This document shows, piece by piece, positions 24,901-35,143 of a stretch of DNA of 64,000 bases (its first letter is position 1; every line of letters begins with the position of its first letter). The DNA comes from Corylus avellana (taxonomy: Eukaryota > Streptophyta > Magnoliopsida > Fagales > Betulaceae). Below the pieces are notes generated by a model, which was not told the origin of the DNA, did no database searches, and saw only the letters and a list, made by a program, of their open reading frames with translations. Position numbers and translations under genes: made by a program. The stretch is taken from contig NC_081542.1 in NCBI RefSeq assembly GCF_901000735.1, positions 28,674,358-28,738,357 of the forward strand. Direction: 5' to 3'.

Positions 24901-27900
24901 AGGTTGGATTTATATGAATTTGATTCTAATTTATTTTCAAACATGGAACCTCAGGTATTTTATTGTTAAAAGTTGCAACCGTGAAAATTTGGAATTATCT
25001 GTGCAACAAGGAGTATGGGCAACTCAAAGGAGCAACGAAGCTAAACTGAATGAAGCTTTTGACTCTGCCGAAAATGTGATTTTGATTTTCTCAGTCAATC
25101 GGACTCGACATTTCCAGGTAGATTTTGGATTCAATATCCTACAAGGGATATTTATTCTGTGCTCTAGATCTGTGTAGTTCTTGATGATTACATAGCTACT
25201 AGGTTTTACATTCCACCTGGTCGATTGAAATCTCTGTTTTTGTTCGTTCAAAGTAAATGCAAAGACGTATATGTTTTGTCAGGGTTGTGCCAAGATGACA
25301 TCAAGAATTGGTGGTTCTGTAGGTGGGGGCAACTGGAAATATGCACATGGAACTGCACATTATGGCCGGAATTTCTCTGTCAAATGGTTAAAGGTATGCG
25401 TTTTTTTCTCGATGGTACCAACTTATGTCAGGCATTTTCTCCAGTTTTTGTTAGTATTTCACCTGCCTCAAAAATTCTTATGCTGCGAATGATGACAAAA
25501 ACCATGATCCTGACAAGGTTGCTATTCACCCTACCAAATGCCGCTTGAGTTCTTTAATTTTATTGTATTTCTCTTTTCAAGTCAATTTGAGTTCCAAAAA
25601 TTTGGTATGCACATGTTAGAGGAGCTTCATTCTGTTTTTCGTTTCTTTCTTGAGATTCATGTTACAGATCAATGCACTTGTTTTGTGAAATGCAATTATA
25701 TATTGTAGAAGGAGCTTTCAAGATATGTATAACATTTACCTGAGTCGGTTTTTCTGAAGCTTTAAGTGAGATTAAAATTTACGTGGGATTTCTGAACTTT
25801 TGGCATTTGTTTGAAACTCTAGTAGAAATCAATATCCTAATATGGAGACAGGCAATGATGATAAGTAAAAGTTTGTCACGGCTAATTGTAATTTCTTATA
25901 TGCAGTTATGTGAATTGTCCTTCCACAAAACTCGCCATCTACGGAATCCATTCAATGAGAACTTACCAGTGAAGGTATTATTTTGTGCCTTTTCTCTTTT
26001 CTTCTTAAAGCTGAACTTGTGCTGATAGTCAAGAGTTGTTTTTCTGTTCTTTTTGTTGCTGCTGCTGTTGATTTGTTCTTTTCCTTCTGCTTCTCTTCTT
26101 CCTTCTTGTTTTTCTTATTGAGCTTGAACTATGGCCAGGTTTGGGCTAGGCCAAACCATTGAGATAGGTGCATTAAGTTGCCTTGAGCCTGGCTCTGCCT
26201 AGCCTCACATAGAGATTGGATTTAGTAAACCGATCCTCACCTGCCCTTTAAAGTATACACATGAAGGCCTACATGCGTATGAGACTCACTGCTGTCTACA
26301 CGCACAAACACAGTCATGTATGTGAGGGATGTGCTAGTCTCCCCACCTTGTGGTGTATTTTAGCTGCAGCTTGAATTAAACTGACCAAGCAACCACACTA
26401 TTTGACAAGTTTAGCATAAAAAGCTTCATTTGTAATCTGTTTTTTTCCCCACCTTCTCCATTTTGCAAGTCCTAAATCCTGCTCAAATAGTTCTCGTGAA
26501 AGGGATTGCAGAAACAGCTCTACAGGAAACAGTATCCAAAACTCTTTGTTTTTGTTTTGATAAGTAGTATCCAAAACTCTTTGTTGTCGTTATGATATCA
26601 TTTTTCTTCAGGAATGATAACTGGAGTTCGAAATTGATATCATTTTTCTTCAGGAATGATAACCGGAGTTCGAAATTGATACTAAAACCAATATGGATTT
26701 GATTATACAATTGGGTGGTCTGTTCTAAATTTTAGGACAGCAATGTTATTCAAGTAAAAATGCAGGATCTTTACTTCATTATACAACTTTACTTATTAAA
26801 GAAGAATTGCAGGATCTTCATATAGAAGTATTTAATTCCCTATAAGCCTTCTGCTTATTTATTTATTCTTTCTTTTTTTTCTATGTGATTTTCATTCTTG
26901 ATTTACTGAGAGATTAACAACAACATTCTTTTAGAGCTCTTCTTTTTCCGTAGAAAATTATGGAGCTCGCTTTCTCAGTTGTTTGGGATTGTATGAGTTA
27001 TGCCTCCAAGGTGAGGGATTTGTTGGTGAGTTGGGAGGGACAATTGGGACAACGTAAGGTTTTGGAATTGTGGAGGTTGGCTTCTTTATGTTTAATGCAG
27101 TGTATTTGGAGAGAAAGGAACACAAGGAGCTTTGAAGATTGTGAGATGGCAATGTTAGAGTTAAAGAAGATGCTGTTCCAATCCTTTTATACATGGATAG
27201 TAGCTTTGTTTAGATTGCCTGTTTCTAATTTTTTTTTTTTGAATATTTGGAGTTTTGTTCTTCCTTTTTTATACCTTAGGGGCTCTCTTATATACTTTTT
27301 GTGCACTAAGGCTAGTAGGTTACACTCCTCGTTTTTAATGAATTTGAATTATTTATTAAAAAAAAAAAAAAAAGAACTCTGGCACAATACATTTGCCAAA
27401 AATAAGATCTTGGCAGATATTTGGTTTTGCTTATTGCTGAAAGACGTGAGGAAGAAAGGTGGTCTTTGCACAAATAAATCACAATAGGCATCCCCATTTT
27501 CCCTCTATAGTTAAGACCATGTGAATACAATGTGCAGGGAAGCTAAATTGTATAAGTTGGACACTTGGTATTCACCTGTCATTCTGCCCCTCCACAATGA
27601 TTGATTTAGAGAGAGATTGATGACAACATCATCTTAGGACAGGTGCAGTATGTTTGAGTATAAGGAGCTACCTAGATATTTGGTTTTGCTCCATTATTGA
27701 AGAGGGATGCGGGGGTGGGGGTGATCTTTACACAAAGAAAATGCAATGGAAATCCCCATTTGAAATGGCTTGTAAATCTATAGTTAATAGCATGTAAATA
27801 AAATGTGGGAGGAAGACAAATTGTCTGGGTTGGACACTTGGCATTCACCTGTCATTACATGCCTATCCGTAATGGCGGATCCTGCAAACTACATTTGCTT

Positions 27901-30900
27901 TTAAATGTTAAAATTTAAATTTTGCTTATGCATTGAAAAGGTAATTTTCTGAAGCCAAAAGCCAAAGTTTTCTTCAAGTTGAAGCTAATAATTGTCACGA
28001 AAATCAAAATACACACCAATAGAAAGCGAATAAAGTATGCTGATTTCCCACTTGTACTTTCTTGGGAGAAGTTGAGTTAACCAATGCTGATTTTGGTGAT
28101 AATCCTTGAGAGAGCTTCTGGTGACATTTTCTGGAGTAAGGAGGAAACATATTTTTCTTTTATTGCTTCTATTTTCTAGCCAAAAGGTCAAAGGAAAGTG
28201 ATAGTTGCTTTTTGAAAATGAATTGAAAGGACAACAACTCGTGCAAAGAAATATTGTAATTAACTACGTGACTCTGCATGTTTGTGCCAATCTTGGCTTC
28301 CATTTCATCACTTTCTTTACTTGCTATGATTTCTATTCTCAATATTTATATCTGGCTTGTGAGACACATACCTTGTGGCCCTGTTTTAGCTTGAGCACCA
28401 ACTGATCTCATTGTTATGTATTTGTTATCGCAGATAAGTAGAGACTGCCAGGAGCTAGAGCCTTCTGTTGGTGAGCAGTTGGCTTCCTTGCTTTATGTTG
28501 AGCCAGATAGTGAACTTATGGTATGCTTTCTTTTGATTTATTTTGGGATGCAGCATATTTGATTAGATGACAGGTTTATGAAAAAGAGGAATAAAGGAAA
28601 ACTAGAAAAGAAAAAGGAGCAAAATATACGAAAAATGGGAAATGTATATGTATCTTGTTAGCATGAAGCGGGGGTTATATAAGCATGTGTGCATGTATGT
28701 AAATGGAAGTGTTTAGAATATTATCACACATAAGATACTAGATTTGGTGTGTTGAAATACGTACCTATTGTGCCCAAACCCCTCTCAATCTCTCAGCAAA
28801 TGATACCTTTTCCTAGGTCAGAGGAATATTAAAGCGTGTTTGTTTTTTAAAAGAAGTTAGTGAGAAAGATTTGCCAAGGTAGATGGGGCAATGATAGGGT
28901 CCTTGTGTGGGAACAAGGTGAGAAATAATTTGATAATAAATTTTGACACGGTTAGTTTTTTTTCTGTGATCTTGATGGCACACTACACTCTAGGTATTGC
29001 TATTGAAGGGACAGGTAGAAATAACAACCCCAAGTTCAACGTCAAATCTAAATTACTTCGATAATAATAATAATCTCCATGGTGGAACTCTTCCAAGAGA
29101 GGCCTTTGCCTCCTTTTTCCAGGTGTTACATTCTACTAGAGTAAGAAGAGGGTCGGAAGATAAGTTATGGTGGAACTCTTCCAAGAGAGGTTCTTTCAAG
29201 GTCAAGTATCTCTTTTTCTCTTTGGCTTGTTCGGAAGGGAGGAGGTTTCCTTGGAAGAGGGTGTGGCGGACTCAGGCTCCCCCTAGGGCAGCGTTCTTTG
29301 TGTGGTTGGCAGCTTGGGGGAAAATTCTGACATTAGATAATCTCAGAAAGCGTAATGTGATTGTGGTGAACAGATGTTGGATGTGCAAGAAGAGTGAAGA
29401 GACGGTGGATCATCTTCTTCTTCATTGTGAGGTGGCGTCTGCTTTGTGGAGTGCCTTTTTTGGCCGTTTTGGGTTATCATGGGTGATGCCTAGTCGGGTT
29501 TTCGAGTTGCTAGCCTGTTGGTGGTCTGCAGGAAGGGGGGGGAGTGCTGCAGTCTGGAAGATGGTGCCTATTTGCTTTTTTTGGTGTATATGGAGAGAGA
29601 GAAATAATAGGTGTTTCGAGGATGTGGAGAGGTCTATTGAGGACACTTTAGCCTATTGTTTCCATACTCTTTATCTCTGGACTGTAGCTTATGTTTCTCC
29701 GGTTTCGCTTAGCTATGTTGATTTCCTTGTACGCTTTTCCCCTTCTAGTTAGGTGTTCCTAGTTGTATACTTCCAGTGTACTTTGGGGCGCCCTACGCTT
29801 TTAATAATATCAGTTACTTACCTATCAAAAAAAAAATAATAATCTCCATGTCCCAATAATCATCAGCTGTAAAAGGAGATAAAATCTCTCAGTATGCAGT
29901 CTTGTAAGAAATAAGGCCTAACATTCGGTGGACCTTCTCTCAAGAATTTTAAGAACACAGAAAAGCCAGTTACATGATATGCTAATCCTATTATGGAGGC
30001 CTTTGAAGACGATTATCATTGGGTTGTTAAGGTAGCACGCCCTAAGTCTAAGGACAAGAGGGAACTGTTAAATTTAAAAAGCTCCATTAACTATGGCGAT
30101 GCTATCTCTTCCTCTCGATGCGGAAAGGCAAGGCTTATGTGATGTAGTGTCATGTATTCTTTGAGGGTTTCAGGTTTTGAGCGTATTCGGTGGGTTTTTG
30201 GGTTTCTTTTGTGGGCTAGCTTTGGTTATCCTGTGTATACTTCTTGTGTACTTGGGGGCGCCTCACTTTTATCAATAAATATTTAATTACTAATAAAAAA
30301 ATAATAATATGTTAATCCTAACATTACTTGTATATTCCCCTTGCAATTGGCATAGAGGTGAAGTGAGTGAGAAGAACCAACAATGATGCATTGGCTCTTG
30401 TAGCATGAAAATATAGAATGATGCATTGCGTTATGGATGGAGTTAGGTTCAATCAGACTCTACCCAATCCTCCACCCTTCTGGTTGTGTTGGGTGAAATT
30501 CAGTGGAGGAGATTATGATCCAGAAGAACTGCTTGCTAGTGGAAGATGGATTACGCATAGTCAAAATTCATTGCTAGAAATGGTTTATTTGGATTGATAT
30601 ACTTGCGTTGTAATATTTGCCAATGGTATACCATGCGTTACAGGACAACAGTATTAAATTTTGAGATAATTTAAGAGGGGGGAAAATAATGGCTACAAAG
30701 ATGATTTGGAATATGATATGCGATACGATTATCTGCACTGAGAAGAACTACTACTAGCGATGCTTTGAGAATCAGTATGCAGGCATTAGGATACTCCTGA
30801 ATAGAACTTCAGTTTTTCTTTTTGATGGCAAGGAACCCCTAGAACTTCAAATTTTGTATGCATAAAATGCTTTTATTTTGTTGCTATATAAATTTTGTAT

Positions 30901-32194
30901 GAAATTCTAAAATAATATTTTTATCTTTATTTTCTCCTTTTATCTTGAAATACTTGACATTATAAAACATCTCCCATTAGATCATGGTTTTTCTTTATTG
31001 TTGTCTGTTTAGACACATTTCGGAGGTTGTTTTGGCTCAGTAGCGAGCAATCAGCTTACTGACCTTATAACAATTTTAACATTTGGTAGAATTAATTATT
31101 GGACATCAAGATCCCATTAGTGCAATCAAACTGTTTCCCAAGCCTGCCTGTGACTGGCATCTTTTTGTGATGAAGTGGATGGAGACACCCTAAGAACTGC
31201 ATAGCACTACATTATGCCCTCTCTTTGTCTGTCATTTTAAATGGTCAGACGTGGATGAATCTGATCGTTGTTGTCTTTTTGTACTTGGGTACAGGCAATT
31301 TCACTTGCAGCTGAAACAAAACGAGAGGAGGAGAAAGCAAAGGGAGTCAATCCAGACAACGGAGGAGAAAACCCGGATATTGTCCCATTTGAGGACAACG
31401 AAGAAGAGGAAGAGGAAGAAAGTGAAGAAGAGGAGGAGAGCTTTGAGCAGGCTCCTGGGGCAGCAACTCAGGGCAGAGGAAGGGGCCGGGGAATTATGTG
31501 GCCCCCTCACATGCCACTAGGACGTGGAGCCAGACCTATGCCTGGGACGCAGGGTTATCCCCCTGTAATGATGGGTGCTGATGGGTTATCTTATGGACCT
31601 GTTACACCAGATGGGTTTCCTATGCCAGATCCTTTTGGTGTGGGCCCCCGTGCTTTTGCACCGTACGGTCCAAGATTCTCTGGCGATTTTACAGGTCCCA
31701 CACCTGGTATGATGTTTCGAGGGCGGCCTTTGCAACCTGGGGTATTTCCAGCCGGTGGATTTGGGATGATGATGGGACCAGCGCGTGCCCCCTTTATGGG
31801 AGGGATGGGGGTTGTAGGTACAAATCCAGGTCGACCCAGCCGGCCAATGGGAATGCCCCAAATGTTTCCACCACCGCCACTACCATCCTCTCAAAACACC
31901 AATCGGGTTATGAGGAGAGATCTGAGGGTTAATGATCGGAATGACAGGTATAGTGCAGGTTCAGAGCAAGGCAAGGGTCAAGAGATGCCGAGTCCGGGTG
32001 GTGGGCAAGATGATGAGACACAGTATCAGCATGGATTCAAGGCTCACCATGAAGATCAATACGGTGCTGGTAATAACTTCAGAAATGATGAGAGTGAAAG
32101 TGAGGATGAGGCACCAAGGCGGTCAAGGCATGGAGAAGGGAAGAAGAAGCGGCGAGGCTCGGAAGGAGACGCTACCACTGCCTCTGATCACTGA
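15995..32194 (+). CDS. CPSF30: CPSF30-L: CCCH zinc finger and YTH-domain polyadenylation factor
   Basis: Seven exons join in frame to 700 residues: 15995-16389, 16958-17335, 24955-25117, 25283-25393, 25906-25974, 28434-28520 and 31295-32194. All introns are GT-AG. The protein is the plant 30-kDa subunit of the cleavage and polyadenylation specificity factor, long form, acting in the nucleus on pre-mRNA 3' ends and reading N6-methyladenosine. Three CCCH fingers are visible: C76/C84/C90/H94, C104/C113/C118/H122 and C130/C138/C144/H148. A Q-rich linker follows, then the YTH domain at about 258-395; W279 and W330 have the 51-residue spacing of the family's methyl-adenosine cage tryptophans. The last exon encodes an acidic E-run, RGRGRG, a long Pro/Gly/Met-rich stretch and a basic tail (RRSRHGEGKKKRRG). 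Arabidopsis CPSF30-L is somewhat shorter. Introns 2, 5 and 6 are enlarged by LINEs. Confidence 0.95.
16958..17366 (+). CDS. CPSF30: CPSF30-S isoform terminal exon (exon 2 read into intron 2)
   Basis: If splicing at 17335/17336 is skipped, the frame continues for ten codons beyond the exon 2 border and stops at 17364-17366, ending CVQSPAVFY. With exon 1 this gives a 267-residue protein that keeps the three zinc fingers and lacks the YTH domain. Arabidopsis makes exactly such a short CPSF30 by polyadenylation in intron 2. The isoform is inferred here from gene structure. The following few hundred bases are T-rich with TTGTA/TGTTGTACT-type words that could serve as far-upstream poly(A) elements. 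Confidence 0.6.
17547..17722 (+). repeat. Imperfect tandem repeat, two units of about 84 bp
   Basis: Both units run from a CCATT(A/T)GATGT start through CATTATAATTTTTGTTTGCT to an ATCTAAAA end, the second starting near 17639. They lie 180-360 bases after the short-isoform stop codon and carry T-rich, poly(A)-region-like sequence. Confidence 0.7.
18056..18154 (+). mobile_element. LINE tail, 99 bp, sense
   Basis: It has the family 3' signature (TTGTATACTTCTTATGTACT, then TACTTTTAATAAATTTG) and an A tail. An 11-bp duplication, CTATATTTCTA, flanks it at 18045-18055 and 18155-18165. Confidence 0.7.
18430..18780 (+). mobile_element. LINE 3' end, sense, about 350 bp
   Basis: It encodes a piece of the ORF2 C-terminus (LCLMWCIWREWNARSFEDI) with a stop codon soon after. 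The family tail CACCCCTCTGTGCTTTTCTA and TTACTTATCAAAAAAA follow. The left boundary is approximate. Confidence 0.75.
18830..18960 (+). repeat. Possible tRNA-derived SINE remnant
   Basis: GGTCACAGGTTCAATCACG resembles a pol III B box, preceded at a plausible distance by GCCAGTGGTCTTTGG (weak A box). No target duplication or A tail is convincing, so this is tentative. Confidence 0.25.
19780..21650 (+). mobile_element. LINE copy lacking the reverse transcriptase core
   Basis: The end of ORF1 runs to about 20310. An ORF2 start at 20447 (MKPKLLS, then an in-frame TAG) leads into the endonuclease region: NVRGLNERDKCLR, DIVCLQETKLE, and WAFVGVYGLNSNRDRRL further on. After the region encoding RWNKEVFGNVERKK (about 21340) the frame jumps to the extreme C-terminus (KTLYLWTTVFVSHLVLSYHD), so the catalytic reverse transcriptase domain is missing. 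The family tail (TGGGAGCGCCCTATGCCTTT, ATTACTTATCA) ends it near 21650. Several stops and frame changes make it dead. Confidence 0.75.
22535..22640 (+). mobile_element. LINE ORF2 fragment before the reverse transcriptase domain
   Basis: Reads RTWLRRGDKTTKFLH, the conserved linker motif that precedes the reverse transcriptase in plant L1 elements (family form: SW.R.GD.NTKFFH). A small isolated piece with diverged flanks. Confidence 0.5.
22901..22952 (-). mobile_element. 52-bp retrotransposition scar with 18-bp target duplication
   Basis: The perfect 18-bp direct repeat CACAAATGCAAGAGATTG (22883-22900, 22953-22970) encloses a 52-bp insert that begins with nine T, meaning a poly(A) tail on the minus strand. 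The insert ends CAATCTCTTG, an inverted copy of the adjoining target. It does not match the LINE tail. Confidence 0.65.
23440..23531 (+). repeat. Possible SINE remnant
   Basis: GAGCTTTAACTCAAATAGCA resembles a pol III A box and CATGGGTTCAAGACTC a B box, about 50 bp apart as in tRNA-derived plant SINEs. The copy may be interrupted by the downstream LINE, since AGACTCATTGGGTCC (23516) recurs as AGACTCGTTGGGTCC at 24298. Confidence 0.35.
23740..24297 (+). mobile_element. LINE 3' end with zinc-binding C-terminal region, degraded
   Basis: Frame-shifted reading gives the plant zf-RVT region: RIAFFTWM, then (further on) RVSWVIPSNVVELLQCW, WSIWRERNPCLLEDRKS and a poly(A)-like end at 24286-24297. Frameshifts near 23930-23960 break it. 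Same orientation as CPSF30. Confidence 0.7.
24515..24535 (+). mobile_element. 21-bp tail-only retrotransposition scar
   Basis: GTTCCAGTTTACA occurs at 24502-24514 and 24536-24548 and encloses only 21 bp, GCTTATATATATAAAAAAAAG, with an A-rich end. This fits an almost completely 5'-truncated insertion event. Confidence 0.55.
26551..26565 (-). mobile_element. 15-bp LINE tail scar, antisense, 20-bp target duplication
   Basis: AGTATCCAAAACTCTTTGTT is present at 26531-26550 and 26566-26585. The 15 bases between read ACTTATCAAAACAAA on the minus strand, which is the terminal ACTTATCAAAA of the local LINE family plus the start of a poly(A). Only the last bases of a LINE were copied in. Confidence 0.6.
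26594..26677. repeat. 42-bp tandem duplication
   Basis: Two direct units starting GATATCATTTTTCTTCAGG at 26594 and 26636 differ at one base (ACTGG versus ACCGG). A recent local duplication inside CPSF30 intron 5. Confidence 0.8.
26950..27375 (+). mobile_element. LINE 3' end, sense
   Basis: Encodes ORF2 C-terminal sequence (WRLASLCLMQCIWRERNTRS, then LYLRGSLIYFLCTKA read through the tail) and ends in a run of A at 27358-27374. It is 5'-truncated. The target duplication is not clear. Confidence 0.75.
27410..27873 (+). repeat. Imperfect tandem duplication of about 200 bp
   Basis: AGATATTTGGTTTTGCT and GTTGGACACTTGG(T/C)ATTCACC occur in the same order at about 27415-27575 and 27675-27855. The copies are clearly diverged. 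Non-coding. Confidence 0.6.
29082..29834 (+). mobile_element. Young 5'-truncated LINE with intact zf-RVT reading frame
   Basis: A 753-bp insertion flanked by the perfect 16-bp duplication AATAATAATCTCCATG (29066-29081, 29835-29850). From about 29100 to 29752 one open frame covers the C-terminus of LINE ORF2: DKLWWNSSKRGSF, APPRAAFFVWLAAW, the zinc-binding CWMCKKSEETVDHLLLHC, CIWRERNNRCFED and LYLWTVAYVSP. The family tail (GGGGCGCCCTACGCTTTTAA, TTACTTACCTATCAAAAAA) follows. The intact frame and perfect duplication make it the youngest LINE here. GGTGGAACTCTTCCAAGAGA occurs both at its left end (29081) and inside (29169), an odd short duplication at the truncation point. Confidence 0.85.
29990..30303 (+). 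mobile_element. LINE 3' end in CPSF30 intron 6
   Basis: Ends with the family tail TGTATACTTCTTGTGTACTT, GGGGGCGCCTCAC and TTACTAATAAAAAAA. GATATGCTAATCCTA (near 29976) and AATATGTTAATCCTA (near 30306) may be a diverged target duplication. The 5' part reads as LINE protein sequence with stops. Confidence 0.6.
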
Positions 32195-33373
32195 CTGATG
32201 CCACCAGCCGAGCAGCAAAGTGAGTGACTTTTACTAACCAGAGAGGCCATCACTCTTACCTGCTTTCTTGGAAACATGATCAAATTCAAATTCTTTGCGA
32301 GTTCTTTTGTTGTAATTTGAGAAATTTGGGGTGGTGTATTTTTGTCCTGTTTAAATTTGTTCAAAATGTTTGAATTTATTGCTAGGATGTGTTATATTAA
32401 TGTAGAATGTAGCAAATGATGGGAAGGATAATGAACAGATAAGAGGACTTAGTATTGATCTATACTAACCTACATGTAAATAAATTTGTAGAAAACATTA
32501 TTGTATCAGTAGGCTACAAAGTTGATTTACAAATTCTCCATTTACTAATAATGATAGAAATATATAAATGCCTTGCTGTATTTTGTAGACCACTACTTTG
32601 CAAGCCAAAAGTTTTTAAGAGGGTGTGAAAAACAAGACTCTTGAGATCGCATAGGGGGATGTCATCTGGATGATTACCAGCAAAGGGGATTAAGCCCCCC
32701 ATTCAATTCTCCAGAATTGTAAGGGACTGCAATTCCTTCGATCTAGACCGTTTGATGTAACAAACGGTTTGGAATGTGCGATGTAAGTTGGATTGGGTGA
32801 AAGTTGAAAATCTAGGGTATTATAGGGGTTTGTAATCCTTAAAATCCAAATTGCTCATTTGAAAGGGATTTGTAATTCTTAAAATTCGAATTGCTCGTAA
32901 ATAGCCAATCCATACATTTTCGTTGAGTACTAGCCATTAGAGATTCAAGAAGGATTGGTTTACAAGGAAGCACTCGTCATGATCATGAATAGCAAGGAGC
33001 AAGAATTGCGCACTAAGAACTAAGAAGATTCTACTGGTGAAGGTCTTATGTCGCAACCATGGAGTCGAAGAAGCTCGTGAGAATTGAATCAAGATGTGCG
33101 CAAAGTACCCTAATTTGTTTGAAGATGAGGAGGATATGGCACACCAAACAACGGATTCCCATCATGGATAAACGAAGCTAGAGGCAAAAGTAGACGATGC
33201 CTGATTAAGATAAATTCATTCGACCTCTTATTATTTTAGGCATCAAATTTTGATGATGAAATTTTTATAAGAAGGGAGAGATGTAATACCTCACACTAAA
33301 TTTGAATTAAGGATGCCCTAATTAATGCTTAAATGTTTATAGTAGAGTTGGATTAGTAACAAATCATATAGGG
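32195..33373 (+). other. CPSF30 3' untranslated region, then repeat remnants
   Basis: The first 250-300 bases are the likely 3' untranslated region (TTTGTTGTAATTTGAG near 32306, TGTTATATTAATGTAG near 32390). Positions 32820-32900 hold two units of a 40-bp tandem repeat (TTTGTAATCCTTAAAATCC and TTTGTAATTCTTAAAATTC). The stretch around 33200-33300 resembles the 3' end of an LTR-element internal region (GGGAGAGATGTAATACC) but is too decayed to classify. Confidence 0.4.
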
Positions 33374-34459
33374 GGGAGATGAGAGAATTTTAAACACCTA
33401 GAAGAAACTTTATAGGAAGACTATTCAAATGGTCCGTAAACCGTCCTAATGATGCCACAAAGAAGGTAATAGAACTTTAATGATCTAGTCCGCATGCTAA
33501 TTAGAAGAAGCTAAGTATACATTGGCCAAATGAGGAATCTTTTACCTATTATGAGCTTTTGGACACCATTTGGTGTGTGTCCTAGCCTCCAAAAATTGAG
33601 AGCTCAGAGAGGAAGGGGAAGGCGGAGAGAAAGAGGAAAAGGTTTTTTGGAAGTTTTGGGCTTACTATCTTCAAGAGAGGTAACCTCTCTGAGAAAGACA
33701 ACAAGAGTTGAAAACAACTGTCTAATTTAGACCCCAAACGCAACAAAATAAAACAAACACAACAGTTAAAGAAATAATAAACTAAAATATTGTAGCGAAT
33801 AATATCAAGCCATCACAACCATAAACACCAACACATCAAGACACAATGAAAAGGAAAAGCTTGCACAAAGAAAAAACCTCTATGAGATAGCTTGATAATA
33901 GCTTAAAAGTTCATATATATATATATATATATATTAGCATTATCATGCTTTGTTTTATTCTAATTCTTGTATTTTATATTTGATTGTGAAATATTAATTA
34001 ATAAGTAAATTAAAATTTAAATAAAATATTAATGCAATAAATTATCTTTAGTAGGAATCGTCAAAATTGTTGCAAATGGAATAAGAAAGCAAAGCAAAGA
34101 AAACACAAAATAAGGAAGCTCTTGTTTTCTAAACCTACGGATTGCTTTGCATGTGGGTGGGTGTTGGTCTCTAAAGGCAGTGGTCCAGTGGACTTCTAAA
34201 AATCACGAAGACTTGGAGGGAAAAGAAACGTAGCAATATGAGAAGTGCGTGGAAACAAGAGAAAGAAAATAAAGCCCCATAAGTGGGCCCCACGAATTGT
34301 TAGTAAAGTCCAACAAACAGAAAAAAAACAAAAAGAAAAAAAGTCTCTTTTTAGTAGCCGACTGGTCGAATTTGGAGCACCTCTTTTTTCAACTTCTCTT
34401 TTTTTTTTTTTTTGAAGTTTTATTTATTTATATATTATTATGTATTTATATTATGATAG
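33374..34459. repeat. Repeat R, tandem unit 1
   Basis: A 1.09-kb unit starting GGGGGAGATGAGAGAATTT, immediately repeated from 34460. It includes GACAACAAGAGTTGAAAACA (33697), GATTGCTTTGCATGTGG (34141) and TAGCCGACTGGTCGAATTTG (34356). The same family appears at 34460-36935, 48030-48715 and 53878-54530. No coding region is recognisable, so the family is undetermined. Confidence 0.75.
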
Positions 34460-34553
34460 GGGGAGATGAGAGAATTTCAAACACCTAGAAGAAACTTTAT
34501 AGGAAGACTATTCAAATGGTCCGTAAACCGTCTTAATGATGCCACAAAGAAGG

Positions 34554-35143
34554 TGTTGAAGCAGTTTTCCGAATGATGACGTGGAATGGGCCTTGTAAAT
34601 GGCTTGACGATTGAGGAATCAACCGATTGTAAAAATCAAAGAGAAAGGATCAAAGCTGCTGGCATTGTCCGGCTGGCGATAGCTCCGATGCCTAAGTTAG
34701 TCACAGTGTTTAAGAGAAAATATAACTTGGAAGATAAAGATAACCAGAGATATTTGGTTAGAGAGAGGGAAAAAGAAATTGTTAAAAACGGAAAGGAGAC
34801 CCTCCTTTTATAGGCATTGGGTTGTACCTGTTTACCTGTTACTGTGGACTCACCGAGTACCTGTTTACCTGTTACTGTGGACTTACCGAGAGTCCACGTG
34901 TCGAGTAATAAAATGATGAATAGACTATTATGCAGGTACATTTAATATTTCGACAATAACCCTGGGTAGTCCATGTAAGACTCGGCATACTGAGTCTTAG
35001 GACCGAGTGTCGTGTATACCGAGTTTAGATAAGTATAAAATTTACTGAGCATAGGTTTGATGAACAATAAAATGACCGAGTTTTAAATGATGGGCCGGCG
35101 AATCATCTTAGCTGGCTCAACATAGCCGATCTATGATCTAACA
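34554..35143. mobile_element. Solo LTR, 590 bp
   Basis: Begins TGTTGAAG and ends CTAACA, with 5-bp flanks GAAGG (34549-34553) and TAAGG (35144-35148) that differ at one base. Unit 1 of R shows the empty site (AAGAAGGTAATAG near 33463). A 26-bp-type direct repeat with ACCTGTTTACCTGTTACTG words lies inside (34827-34890). Confidence 0.65.

Larger units (their letters stand above)
17336..24954 (+). other. CPSF30 intron 2 (7.6 kb), packed with LINE debris
   Basis: Donor GTGTGTTC at 17336 and acceptor TCAG ending at 24954. It lies between the zinc-finger and YTH parts of the gene, where plant CPSF30 genes have their alternative poly(A) site. It contains an 84-bp imperfect tandem repeat (17547-17722), LINE copies at 18056-18154, 18430-18780, 19780-21650, 22535-22640 and 23740-24297, and two small insertion scars (22901-22952, 24515-24535). 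The remaining sequence is ordinary T-rich intron. Confidence 0.85.
25975..28433 (+). other. CPSF30 intron 5 (2.5 kb) with LINE and tandem duplications
   Basis: Donor GTATTA and acceptor CGCAG. It contains a 15-bp insertion scar (26551-26565), a 42-bp tandem repeat (26594-26677), a LINE 3' end (about 26950-27375) and a duplicated block of about 200 bp (27410-27873). Otherwise ordinary intron. Confidence 0.8.
28521..31294 (+). other. CPSF30 intron 6 (2.8 kb) with two LINE insertions
   Basis: Donor GTATGCTT and acceptor TACAG. It holds the LINE at 29082-29834 and another LINE end at about 29990-30303. The last kilobase (30310-31294) is ordinary intron with no recognisable element. Confidence 0.8.
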
